Of a DNA stretch of 64,000 nt, positions 26,131-37,906 are shown piece by piece. The translations under genes were made by a program, and so were the position numbers. The stretch is from Panax quinquefolius (taxonomy: Eukaryota > Streptophyta > Magnoliopsida > Apiales > Araliaceae): contig CM035170.1 in assembly GCA_020205615.1 (NCBI GenBank), positions 57,014,107-57,078,106 on the forward strand. The letters run 5' to 3'. Each line of letters starts with the position of its first letter. The stretch's first letter is position 1. The notes below the pieces were generated by a model. The model did not search any database. It had not been told where the DNA came from and saw only the letters and a list, made by a program, of their open reading frames with translations.

Positions 26131-26140
26131 TTACTAGTCT

Positions 26141-29100
26141 TAGAGTTGAACAACGGTAGGCTAGGCACGGTCCGTCTGACTGCCAGCTCCTTGCCGTTGA
26201 CCAGTCGAGTCCGAGCCAGCAGAGCCTTGACTTTAGTCTGACCTATTAAGGCCTGTAGGCTAGGCCAGGCCGGTTCGGTCTGGCCCTGCACTTAATTTTT
26301 TAAAAAAACTTTGTTGTCTGGACTGATTTATACTTGAGAATTGCGAACTTCACTTGGCAGTTGGCATTGGGCCTGGCGTGCGGCTGGCAGTAGGCTTTAT
26401 TGCCTTAGCAGCTTAACAGTTAGCTCATGCCTCATGCTTTATTATGTATCACATTCCCAAGTCATAATCCCTCAAATAATGGGCGGCATGATAGAGGAAG
26501 GTGGAGAAAGAATGAGTGGACCTAATAATTTGTTAGATATCCATTTTAAAATTAAATATATATTTTATTTTTTTAAAATAAATTTATAAAATTTAAAACT
26601 AATATAATTCCGTTCAAGTTTAAAAAGTAACTAATATGATAATTAATAGTAATTTATAACTATTATATTTATTAAAATTAAAATTAAATAATTTTTTATT
26701 AATTTTAATTTTTACAAATTAATTTTAAAAAATTAAAATATATCTCTAATTTTAAAATAACAATAATATTAATTAAAAAGATAAAACAATTTTACAATTT
26801 CGGAAATTTAGTAATAATTTTTGAAGTGTATATAAGAGCTTTAATGGCTTAATCCTTATACTCTTTATAGACTAGGTGACTATATAGTAGTAGGAGACAA
26901 CATTTATAAATTATAAGGGAGTTACTTTAATTGTAAGGGAGTTACTTTATAGACTAAGCAACTAGGTTACTAGCAGTAGCAGACAACATTTGCACGAATT
27001 CTTTAATTTTCACTATCTTAATACCTTTTATATTGATTACTAAGGAGTTTAATTTTAGAATACTTGAAAATTACAAGGAAGTTTAAATTAACTATTATAT
27101 TAATTAAATATACTTACAAAAAATTAAAAATAAATAATTAAAACTTCAAACTTGGTTGATGTATTAAGTAAAAGAAATGTTTTACAACTTATAATTAAGT
27201 TACAACTTACAAATTATATTAATGATTAAGTAAAAAAAATTAATTTATTGAATTAATAATTTGATGAATAAGTATAAGTTTATAAGTTTAAAATATAACT
27301 TAAACAATAATCAAGAATGAGTCGATTACAAATATTTGTCTTTGAATCTTCATAAAAATATTTTCAAAAAAGTTTCTTCAAATCTTTATATATTTGCACT
27401 TTCGGCAGTTTTTGCTCCGACTTCGAGATCTTCCGAGCTATCTTGCTCGTCTATTACGTTTTGTACTCTTCTTTGCGCGACAAGATAATCTCTATAGCAA
27501 ATGCATATTTCCAACGATTCCGGACTAAGTCTACTTCTTTTTTCATCCAATACCCTGCCAGATAAAGAAAAACAAGATTCCGAAGCTACGGTACTAGCTT
27601 GGATAGTTAGTAGATCACGGGCCATCATAGCCAAAGTAGGAAATTGTCGCTTATGTTTTTCCCAGAAAGCGAGTATATTAAAATTTTCAAATTCTTGGTC
27701 AGTCATAAAACTCCTAAAATCAATACTACAATATAAACCAAGTTAGTTTAAACTTCTTGTGTGTGTTGAAGTTCTTGGTTTCTTGGATAATGATTTTAAT
27801 AATGATGCAAATTTAGAAGATGAAGGGGCAGGGGTTGGTGCATGTATAGATGTAGAATATATAGATTCATATTGTTTATAAAATTCAGTAAATGTATTAT
27901 TAAAATTTCTTTTAATATAATCAATATTAGTACTACCCATATTTTCTACAATATCTTCTAAAATACTTTCTACACCTTGTAATTTTATAATTGGGTTTAA
28001 TGCAGCCACACAAGTAATAACAGTTGGCATGTCTTCAAAGTATTTTTAAATTTTTTCTTCCATTGACAAAATAAGGTTAGCCCAAAAAGGATCATACTTA
28101 AAATCTTGAAACATATTTGTTATTTCTAAACATACAAACAGAACATGGTGAATTGTAGGATAATAAACACCACTTAATATTTTTGTGTGTTTTTTAAAAA
28201 CTTTAAGAATATTTAAAAGTTGATCAAGTAGATCCCAATCTTGATTTGTTAATTCATGATCAGCTTGTGTATTATAAAACTCCATAAGTATATTTTTACG
28301 TTTATAGACATCTTTAAACAAATCATATGTACTATTCCACCTAGTGTTATTATCAAGTTTTGCTCTTTTAAATTTTTCTCCTCTTGCATGACAAAAATTT
28401 CTAAAAATTTGAATTCTTCTATTTGAACCATAAGCATAATTAATCATAATACGAATTTTATTTATTGAATCTTGTAAGTAACTGAATCTGGATTGAACAA
28501 TTAAATTTATTATATGACATATACATCGAACATGAAAAATGCACCATTTACTAGGTATTAAATCATTTTTAACATGTTAATAGAACTCGTGTTATTGCTT
28601 GCATTATCTAAACTAATACTCATGATTTTATCTTTAATTTTAAAAGTACAAATAATAAACATAATTTGAGCATATATTGTTTGACCAATGTGAGGTAATT
28701 CAAAAAATTCAAATCCTATAATTCTTTTTTGCATTTGCATTTCAGAATCTATCCAATGAGCAGTAATACAAATATAGCTAACTCTGAGTTGATGATCAAC
28801 AGATCAAACATCACTTGTGAAACAAATTTTACCGTCAAAATATTCAATTAGTTCATTTTTAGCTTTATTATATAATTTAATTGAATCACGTTTAGTAGTC
28901 ATTCTACTTACTTGTTTATATTTCTGTTGCAATGCGCCTTGAATGTAATCGGTACATCGCACATCATCAAAAAAATTGAACGGGAGCTCCTTCTCGATCA
29001 CTAGTTTTGCTTGCCACTCATTCTGTAATATTTGATCATAACTCCAATTGTGACCGAAACGATCAATTTGTGCTTGAGAGCTTTCATCGGTTAGTTTATG

Positions 29101-30537
29101 CTTTTGCAAACACGAATGGTAGTGTCGTTGTAATGTGTTATTGCCTTTAGTGCCAAATAAGGCGTTACATATTTTGCATTGAGCTTTTTTAACACCTTCG
29201 GCAGCCCACACTTCGATGAAATGTTCCCAAATAGCCGTTGTACGTTTGCTTTGTTCACCGGTAGGACGTGGAAATAACGTACTCGAACCTGCAACGACAT
29301 TTCCAGGCATAATGATATTTGGGTCGTTTTGAATAAATTATGGCATTTGTGGAGTGTTGGAGTCGGAGGGATCCATTGTATTGTAATAATAATATAATAA
29401 TCAAAATTAAATAGAGAGATGTAAAAATTGTGAATAAAGAGAATATTGATTAAAAACGGAAGTTGGGGAGAGAATGCAGATTGTAGGATATAGATATGTG
29501 AATTGTGAATATTTTTGCAGTTAATGAAATGATTTTTATAGAAACAAAATATAACCGTTTGTTTGAAAAAAAATTACTGCACACTATTCGTTTGTTTATA
29601 AACAAAAAAAAAGTAATTTATTTTTTCTACTTTGTCAGTCGACAGTCGGACATGGAGCAGTTTTCAGCAGACTAGCAGAGCAACAATGCCAACAATTCAA
29701 CAAATGATAAGACAACTCAATTTGTTACTTTACTGTTCTTTTTTTTTTGACCTTTTGGTCTCTCACATTTTAATCCATCTAATCATCATGACATCAACTA
29801 ACTTATTAATAATTTAATATTAAATAAATTAACTAATATATTGAAAACAAGAAAATATATATATTTGGAGATCATATACAATATATATTAGCTAATATTA
29901 TCTAATATTATCACTAAAATATATATTTGGAAATCTGTAATATATATATATATATATATATTTGAAGATCATATATAATTCGGAGGGAGTAAGTGTGTAT
30001 CCAAATGAGCTTAGATCAGCAAGAAGCCAAGAACCAAAAAAGTTTGATGGAATTTATCACTATGAGTCTATGGCAATATTAAAGTAATAGAGTTGCAACA
30101 ATTAAATACTTGATGGGACTTATCAGAGTTATCACTATGACACTAATAGGCAATAGCTAGCTGCCTACTAATTAGTTCAACAATACCTAATTTCTATAAT
30201 TTCGTAGCTTAATAGCTGGACCGTTGCACAAGTGGGCTGGATGCTTGCTTGGATCGCTGCCTAGGAGGAGGAAGAGTCACATGGAGAGCACATGGGCTGG
30301 AAATGAAGGCCGCTAAGTAGGTGCATGTCCGCTGGACTCTAGAGGAATGGGAGCCTGGGGGGCTTTGGGGCTGGGGCTAGGCTAGGCTAGTCCAGGCTTC
30401 AGGCCGGACCAGGACGAGCTTTTTGGAAGGCCAGGCCAGGCCGAATATTTATCAAAAAAACATGCTCTGATCTTAATCTTGCAGGCCAGGCCTGACCGAT
30501 CCAGGCCTTGACAAGGCCAGACTTTGACCAGGCCGGG
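26141..30537 (-). mobile_element. Decayed autonomous-type hAT transposon (ends approximate)
   Basis: GC-rich subterminal regions with GGCCAGGCC-type repeats in both orientations (26155-26300 and 30360-30537) bracket a hAT transposase relic. The left end may be TAGAGTTGAACAACGG at 26141. The right end abuts an LTR at 30538 and may have been cut or blurred by it, so no 8-bp TSD could be confirmed. 26300-27385 and 29380-30350 are mostly AT-rich with no other gene. Confidence 0.65.
27386..29310 (-). pseudogene. hAT transposase pseudogene (BED zinc finger, RNase H-like core, dimerisation domain)
   Basis: Begins MPGNVVAGSS. A BED zinc finger follows (W at ~29222, CKIC, then HYHSC). The core has CFTSDV, a stop at about 28803 where a Trp is expected, then CITAHWID, SISLDNASNN (first catalytic Asp region), a one-base frameshift near 28560, CIFHVRCICHIINLIVQ and LDNNTRWNSTYDLF (second Asp region). 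Another stop lies at 28046. The C-terminal dimerisation domain reads PTLAMMARDLL and ASTVASESCFSLSGRVLDEK (the catalytic Glu region) to the stop at 27386. Stops at 27743 may mark an intron. All hallmark blocks are present and the decay is light, so it was probably active not long ago. Cannot make a full protein as it stands. Confidence 0.88.
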
Positions 30538-32754
30538 TGTGACACCCCAAAATTTAGAAATTTTTTAATTAATTGATTTAATGTAAGACCCCGAATTTTA
30601 TGAAATAAAAGTATTCAATTTTTCTTATAATTACTATTCAATAAATGGTTAAATTGATAAAAGTTAAAGTTAAGGGTGATATATGAATTTTTTTTTTTCA
30701 AAATATATGCAGTGGTTATAAAATACTCATTCCTATCGGGGAATATTAGTTTGGTCGTGGAATATTCTTTTCACGTCGGGGAATATTAAATGCGACGGCG
30801 TAACCATTGGTGGGCCCCATAATGTAATAACTGCTTGGATGAAGAAAATGACAAAAGGGAGTTTTTATAAATAATTGGCGTAGTTATTCTGCAATTAACT
30901 TGTTGAATACCCGGTGGTTAAAATACGATGTCGTGTTGTTGCACAGTAGCACACGGTATTGCACCAATTATTGATTCTTACGTAAGAAGGCACTACTCAA
31001 TAATTGTTACATAATTACTGTTCAGTATTTTATTGATTCAATAATTGTTGCGTTGATATTTTATATTACTGTTGTTTTAATAATTGTCACTATATAGTAT
31101 TTTCTATTATCGGAGCAATAATTCATATTATCTGAATAATATTATTAGATAACATTATTGGCAATGTCTAGAAAGTTCTGTCTAAGGAGAGGTTTGGTCA
31201 CCTAATTGTGCGCCAAGATGAGGAGAAATTCTTATTGAAAAGCCCCTCTTCCTGCAGGAAATGACTGGTTGCCAGTATTGTGATTCTGTAATATTATTTG
31301 TGAATAATTAATTATTGATTTATATGATAAGGAAAATATTCATTTTATGTGGATATAGATGGAGAAAATTTTTAAAGTGACAATTGTTGAAAATTGATAT
31401 TTTATCTTTTCTAATAAAATAATATTTTATTATATTATTATAATATAATAATGATGATATTTTTACAATGAATGTGTGATATATGAGTATATAAGGAGGA
31501 AGAGTATTTTTGTTGTATTAAATGATTAACACATGTTTTGTGTGTCGGTGGACCCCATTTCTTGACTAAAATTTGATTATAGCCTATAAAATCGTCCGTT
31601 TATGAATTTCGGTGAATTTCTGTTTGGAATTTGGAAAAATATTCTTCTGTAAAGTTGTAGAAAATTGAATTTCCTATAAAAACTCGTGAGATTCGAATTT
31701 TCTGATAAAAGGGCTATTTATTATGAATTATAGAAGTTCTGAAGTTCCGAAATAATTGATTTTTGAAAGTTTTAATTATTTTTAATAACAAAAACGTTTT
31801 TTTTGTTTTTGTTATTCTTTGTTGGTTGAATTCAGATCTGAGAAAGTGGGCGTAAGAATTTTTGATAAATATAATAATATTTTATTAAATTTTTTGCTTT
31901 GGTATTCTAAGCATTTTCCTATAAATAGGGTGCTTAGGTTAGAATTGAAAATCACATCAGAAACTGAAGTTTTCTCTCTATTTCTCTCTCTATATTATCG
32001 AGTGTATTCTTGTGAGTATTTTGATATCTTGAGTGTTGCTATACGGTGCAAGTTCGTTCAACGTTATTCCACTCAAAAGTACTGCTCTTTTGAGGTAAGG
32101 GATAGTAAGGGATTTTAAGGGATTGAAATGGATGTTATTTTCTTCGTAAGTGATATTATATCTTCAATATCATTATGTTGAAATATTGGTTTGAACTTTT
32201 TATCAAATTTGGAATTTTTTCATGTCGGGGTTACTATTCATGAGTTATTATTCCTGAGTTACTATTCATGAGTTACTATTCACGAGTTACTATTCACGAT
32301 TAACTATTCACGATTTACTATTCACGAGTTACTATTCACGACAAGTTACTATTCATGAGTTACTATTCACGAGTTACTATTTATGAGTTACTATTCACGG
32401 GTACTATTCACTACAAAATTGGTTTTTTTTTTCTAACCAAATTATAGGCGATTTATGAATATTACTGCGAGATTAAAACTATGTATTGATTATATTAATT
32501 TTATTATCATATATAACATTTTATAACCACGATGTTGAAATTCTCTTTCACCGGAGTGTAAAGATGGGTAGATTATTGGTATGATCATGACTAAGGTTCT
32601 CTTTGCCGATGGTGAAAAGTTGAATTGTGGCTGGTATGATCATGACCATTGAATTTATAATTGAATATCTTTAGCTTAAGTGCAAAGGTGAATTGATCAA
32701 CATGGTTATAATTATTGTTTATATAAATTTTGAAATGATTATATATTTCTTTGA

Positions 32755-32990
32755 GATATTAATATATTTGGCCTATAGTGAAAATATGAACTGTTGATGA
32801 ATATATTTGATCTGTAGTGCAAATATGAACTATTGAGGAATATCTTTGGCCTGTAGTGCAAAGATGAATTATTGATGAATATCTTTGGCCCGTAGTGCAA
32901 AGATGAACTGTTGTTGAATATCTTTGGCCTGTAGTGCAAAGATGAACTGTTGATGAATATCTTTGGCCCGTAGTGCAGAGATGAATTTAT
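32755..32990 (+). repeat. 39-bp hairpin minisatellite in S1
   Basis: About six units with period 39-40 (TATCTTTGGC at 32841, 32880, 32919 and 32958). Each later unit reads ATCTTTGGCCYGTAGTGCAA then AGAT, so the ends (ATCTTTG/CAAAGAT) can pair around a conserved loop. Confidence 0.88.
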
Positions 32991-33498
32991 TAGTATGATT
33001 ATGAACAGGAACTGTGATTTGGTATAACCATGATCTTTGATGTTTCAGGTAAAGACAGGTGATGAAAATTATCTTCGTCCTGAATGCGAAAAGGAATTTA
33101 GAACTACAATTATGATTATGAGTTATTCAAATGATTGTGGACAGGAACTGTTGATTGATGTTACATGGATAAAACATTGTTGGTGGACTTTTAACATGGA
33201 GAAGATAATAGACTTTATGGTCTATTTTACTCTTCTAATGGATTTCTCGTTCCGCTGCAACTATGGTTGAAAAGTTTTATCATCTACCATATGTTCTAAA
33301 TCTCTTATTTATTATTGATGAAGGTTATTGAGAATTTAATTATCTTTAGTCATGATATTCTTTACTGAGCTAGTTGTGCTCACCCTTTTGCTTCACAATT
33401 CCTTTCGTGTAATGAGAGTGTAGTTTGGGTTGAGCGGGGTAACAGGAGAATAGAACGGTGGTCATCATTTAGTAGTTATATTTGTTGAATCAAATAGG

Positions 33499-33897
33499 GT
33501 GAAGCGAACCCAACGTGGGAAGGGTGTTTTTCCACTATCATACAAGATGTCTAATGACATACAACCTCGTATCATCATAAGACAGGGATGTGCTCATCCA
33601 CTTGCTGAGTATATATACGAGCACTACCTATATAATCTTGGAGTTTGGTTGAAGTATAATTCTCAATTAGAGACGGTGGAGATAATGATATGTCAAGAGA
33701 AGACACACCATTGGGAAGAATATGATAGTAATATTCTCATTTTTCTTTGGGGTCTATTGGGTCAACTAAGGATAATTTTGTGGGCATATGATATCTATAA
33801 TAACCTAGACGCATGGCCTCCCATGTACGAAGGTTTCCTTGAGCACTTCCCAAAGGTTTTAATTTCTAAAACAGTTTTTGACTGTACCTTTATGTAA
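33499..33897 (+). CDS. 132-codon open frame in an S1-specific segment, unknown
   Basis: Open from MKRTQRGKGVF to the stop at 33895, rich in aromatic residues (WGLLGQLRIILWAYDIY, EHFPKV). The segment is absent from S0 and S2, whose sequence resumes after it, so it looks like an insertion or captured host sequence. No domain recognised, no splice sites assigned; may not be expressed. Could also be a chance frame. Confidence 0.3.
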   Translation: MKRTQRGKGVFPLSYKMSNDIQPRIIIRQGCAHPLAEYIYEHYLYNLGVWLKYNSQLETVEIMICQEKTHHWEEYDSNILIFLWGLLGQLRIILWAYDIYNNLDAWPPMYEGFLEHFPKVLISKTVFDCTFM

Positions 33898-34359
33898 GGT
33901 GTCATGGTGATGTGCTATCCAAGTTGGTGTCCAGAGTCACAGTTGGTATATATTTGTATCAAAACTCACAGTTTATGTGTTGTCGTATTTTGCACGACAA
34001 TTGTATTAATGAAGTTGTAGTTGTTTCTGTACCATGTATTTGGCGACTCAGAATGGGTTGGATGGAATGGACCTATTTTGGGGTTGTCACATTTAAGGTT
34101 CAATATTAAAACCTAGACAGAAAATAAGTGTATGCGTTTGATATTTTTGAGAAGGAATTTTGAGGATTTCAAAATTCTGTGAAGGATTTAAGAGAATTAT
34201 TCAAGATTAAGGGAATAAATGAATATGTTCGGTTTATATGGTTGTATATGTGTACAGTATGTGGTAAGGGTCAAGGGTTGACCAGATAAATGATATCTGT
34301 AACAAACCCTAGGTATATGTTAAGAACGTCAACGTTCAATTAGAAAACCTTAGCGAATT

Positions 34360-34957
34360 ATAAGAACCCCTAAAATCGGTTCTAGAAACCCTAATTTCAG
34401 TTTCGGGAATCCGAAACCCTAATTCGGAAGTTAAAACCCTAATTTGGGAATGCGGATGTTAGTATAAGGTTTAACGTTATTAAATATAACCTAATTAGGG
34501 GAAACCCTAAAGATTTACTGGAAACCCTAATTGATTTAGAAAATCCTAATTTCTGGATTAGAAACCCTAATTTATAATTAGGGAAAACCTAAGTGTTAAT
34601 TTAATACTTTTAATGTTAATTAGGAAATATTAATCCTAATTTTCAAGTTATAAGTAATTAGAAAACCCTAATCTAATTAGGAAATCTAATTTCTAAATTA
34701 GAAAATTAACCCTAATTTTTGGGTTATAAACCCTAATGCATGATTTTGACCCTAATTGCTAAACTAGCAAATTTAGTTAGGAAATACTAATCCTAATTAG
34801 CAAGATTTTAATTATGATTAAGAAATTTTAATATAATTAGAAAATTCTAATTCTAATTTAAAAATATTAATTTTCTATTTTTAAAAACTTAATTTAGAAA
34901 TTCTAGAATTATTATTTTTAAAACCTAAGGGTTCAAACCCTAAATCCTAAGGGTTGG
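34360..34957 (+). repeat. CCCTAA-rich segment of LTR X
   Basis: Many irregularly spaced AAACCCTAATT or CCTAATT motifs in about 600 bases. The core matches the plant telomere unit (CCCTAAA) but the spacing is not tandem, so it is not a telomere array. Confidence 0.7.
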
Positions 34958-37906
34958 TGTGAGACCCCAGATATTATGAATAAAGATTTAATTTTCTCGA
35001 AATAATTTTTCAATATTATGGTGTTGATTTGATGCAATGTTATAGTAGTGGGTAATAGTTACAAATTTTGCAAAGTAAGCAAGTGGTTATATAATATTCG
35101 ATTGGTCGGGGAATATTCTTTTTGTCGGGAAATATCCGCATTGACTGACAATACAATCATTGGTGGACCCATGATGGAATTATTGTCGGATTGAAAAACG
35201 ACAAAAATACTTTATGAAAATAACGACGGATGTAAGACCTCAAAATTTTTTTAAATAAAAGGAATTTCCTTTATTTATTATTTTGAAATAGTAAGGGTTG
35301 ATTTGATTAATGTGGATAGTAAAGGGTTAAATACGCAAATATTTCAAAATAAGCAAGTGGTTATAAAATATTCATTTTTGTCGGGAATATTCGTTTGGTC
35401 GTGGAATATTAAATGCTTTGTCGAAATATTCAATGCGACGACCTTGACCGTATGTAGGCCCCATAATGAAAGCGATTGGATGAGGAAAACGACAAAGTTT
35501 GGGTGGTTATAAATAACGGTATTAGTTGTTACTGAATTAAGATCGTTGGAATACCCGTTGGTTAAAATCTGATGTCTGGCGTGGTTGCACGAAAGATACA
35601 CGCGGTATTGCATGTATTGTTGAAATATTGATCCTTACGTAGAAGGGCACTACTCAATAATTATTACGATGAATTCTTTGTTCAATAGTTTATTTTATTG
35701 ATTCAATAATTGTTGCGTTGATATTTTATATTATTATTGTTTCAATAATTGTCAATGCATGATATTTCCCATTATCGGATCAATAATTCATATTATTTGA
35801 ATAATATTATTAGATAACATTATTGGCAATGTCTAGAAAGTTCTGCTTAAGGAGAGGTTTGGTCACCTAATTGCGGCGCAAAGATGAGAGATCCTTATTG
35901 AAAGCCCCTCTTCACAGGAATGACTGGTTGTCATAAATGTGATTCGTAATATTATTTGTGAATAATTAATTATTGATTCATATGATAAGAAATATTTATT
36001 TTATATGAATATAAATGATGGATTTATTTATGTGGTTATTAATGAAGGAATTAATGTTGAGGTGTTTTATCGGTTATTTTATCGGATTGGAGGTATTAAA
36101 AATCAAATCGGGGTTTTGAGATATATTAAGGGGTTATAATTTTTAATCCGACCGTTGGATTGTGGTAATTTTTGGGTATGTTATACATACATAAGTTGAG
36201 TATATGTCCACAAATTTTGAACCGTTAAAAATTCACGAATGATTTGTTATGAATTTTAAGAGGTGTCTCGATTCTAAATCGTGGTTATAATTGATTTTGG
36301 TGGAAAATTCTAGAATTGAGTGGGCCCCACTTGTGGTTGGTGAAAAAATGTGCTGAATTTTATTTCAAATGTGGTGGGTGGCAATAGTAGCGTAAAAAGC
36401 CATCGGTAGCAGTGTCAAGTCTTGCTTTGGTGGCTAACATTTTCCTATAAATAGAGGGCTAAGTTAGAATTGAAAATCACACCGTAAACAAAGTTTTCTC
36501 TCTTTCTCTATATTATTGAGTGTATTTTGTGAGTATTTAGATACTTTGAGAGTTGTTTATGTTCAAGATAAGTTTCATTCAAAGATCACTTGAGACCTTT
36601 CCTTCCGGCAATCTTGATTCTTTGAGGTAAGGGATGTTATTTTCTTCTCGAGATGATATTATTTCTTCAATATCATTATCTTTGAAATATTAGTTGGTAC
36701 TTTTATCAAATTTGGAACTTTTTTCATGTCTGGTTACTATTCATGAGTTACTATTCACGAGTTACTATTCATGAGTTACTATTCACGAGTTACTATTCAC
36801 GAATACTAGTCGTGAAGCGTGAAGATGTTTTTGTGGAATTTCTATCTTTGGGTGTCGAGTTACTATTCACGATATCGGCACTATTCACGATACTGGCACT
36901 ATTCACTATCATACGGCACTATTCAATCGAAAAATGAAAATTTTTCTTTTAAGTCTAAAATATCTATTACGGATACTAGCTTTGATTGTATCCATGTTTT
37001 GATCATTCTTGAATTTTACACCACTATGATTATTTTGAGGTATTGTTGGACATGGATAAAACAAAGTACGAATCCTTAATCCTTAATCCTTTTCATTTTG
37101 TTTCACCGGATTCGCTCTTTAAAAATATTTTCATCATCCTCGGTCTTAAATGATGATATTATTGAATATCTTTGGCCCGTAGTGCAAAGATGAATGATTT
37201 CTGAAGAATATCTTTGGCTGTAGTGCAAAGATGAACAGTGTTTAAATGAACATGATAGATCGATGAATATCTTTGGCCTTTAGTGCAAAGATGAACAGTG
37301 TTGAGATGAACATGACCGATTGATGAATATCTTTGGCTGTAGTGCAAAAGATGAATATTTGATTTGAGATGAATATTGATTGATGTTACTGAGGATAAAA
37401 TATTGATGATGGATTTGTTAAATTCATAGATTATAGTAGATTTCATTCTCTACGTAACTCTTCTATGAATTATTATTTCGCTTCGCGAATATTGATCCTG
37501 AAACTTGTTGTCTATTGTATTCTATCGATTTTTCCCCTGTTGGAGACTAACGATAATTTGTTGTATATTATCTTAGTCATAACATTCTTCTACTTGGGCT
37601 AGTTGAGCTCACCCTTTTCCTTGTTGTTCCATTTTTCTTCTCAGGAGGCGAGAATGTAGCGAGTACTAGTCGGGGTATGGAATGAAGGTTCTAGAGAGAG
37701 TTGTTTAGTAGTCCTCACTATTTTTGTAAAATAATGTATCAATAATTATGATGGGGATTTATTTGCGTGTGGATATTGTCTAGAAGACAATATTATATTT
37801 AAACTCATTATTATATATTGTCGTATTTCACACGACATTTGTATTATTGAAGTTGTAGTTTGCTTCTTGTACCATGTATTTGGCGACTCGTAATGGGTGT
37901 TGTGTA

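Larger units (their letters stand above)
30582..34091 (+). mobile_element. Solo LTR S1 (3,510 bp) with TSD TTTAA
   Basis: Starts TGTAAGACCCC, ends TTTTGGGGTTGTCACA, and is flanked by TTTAA at 30577-30581 and 34092-34096. TATAAATA at 31920-31927. Tandem GAGTTACTATTCAC units lie at 32222-32412 and a 39-bp minisatellite at 32755-32990. It is about 0.8 kb longer than S0, partly because of a segment near 33490-33900 that holds a 132-codon open frame. Confidence 0.92.
30538..34957 (+). mobile_element. Old LTR (X), split by solo LTR S1
   Basis: Starts TGTGACACCCCAAAATTTAG at 30538, a typical chromovirus LTR start. It is interrupted at 30582-34091, resumes after TTTAA at 34097 and is interrupted again by E1 at 34958. 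Its body is unlike the other LTRs and is rich in AAACCCTAATT motifs. The 3' end is not in the window. Confidence 0.65.

Noticed and set aside
32755..32990. Regular repeats with spacers that look a little like a CRISPR array
   Set aside because: The repeats and spacers are both conserved, the units are degenerate, and the setting is a plant LTR.
34360..34957. Interstitial telomere array
   Set aside because: Motifs are irregularly spaced and not in tandem.
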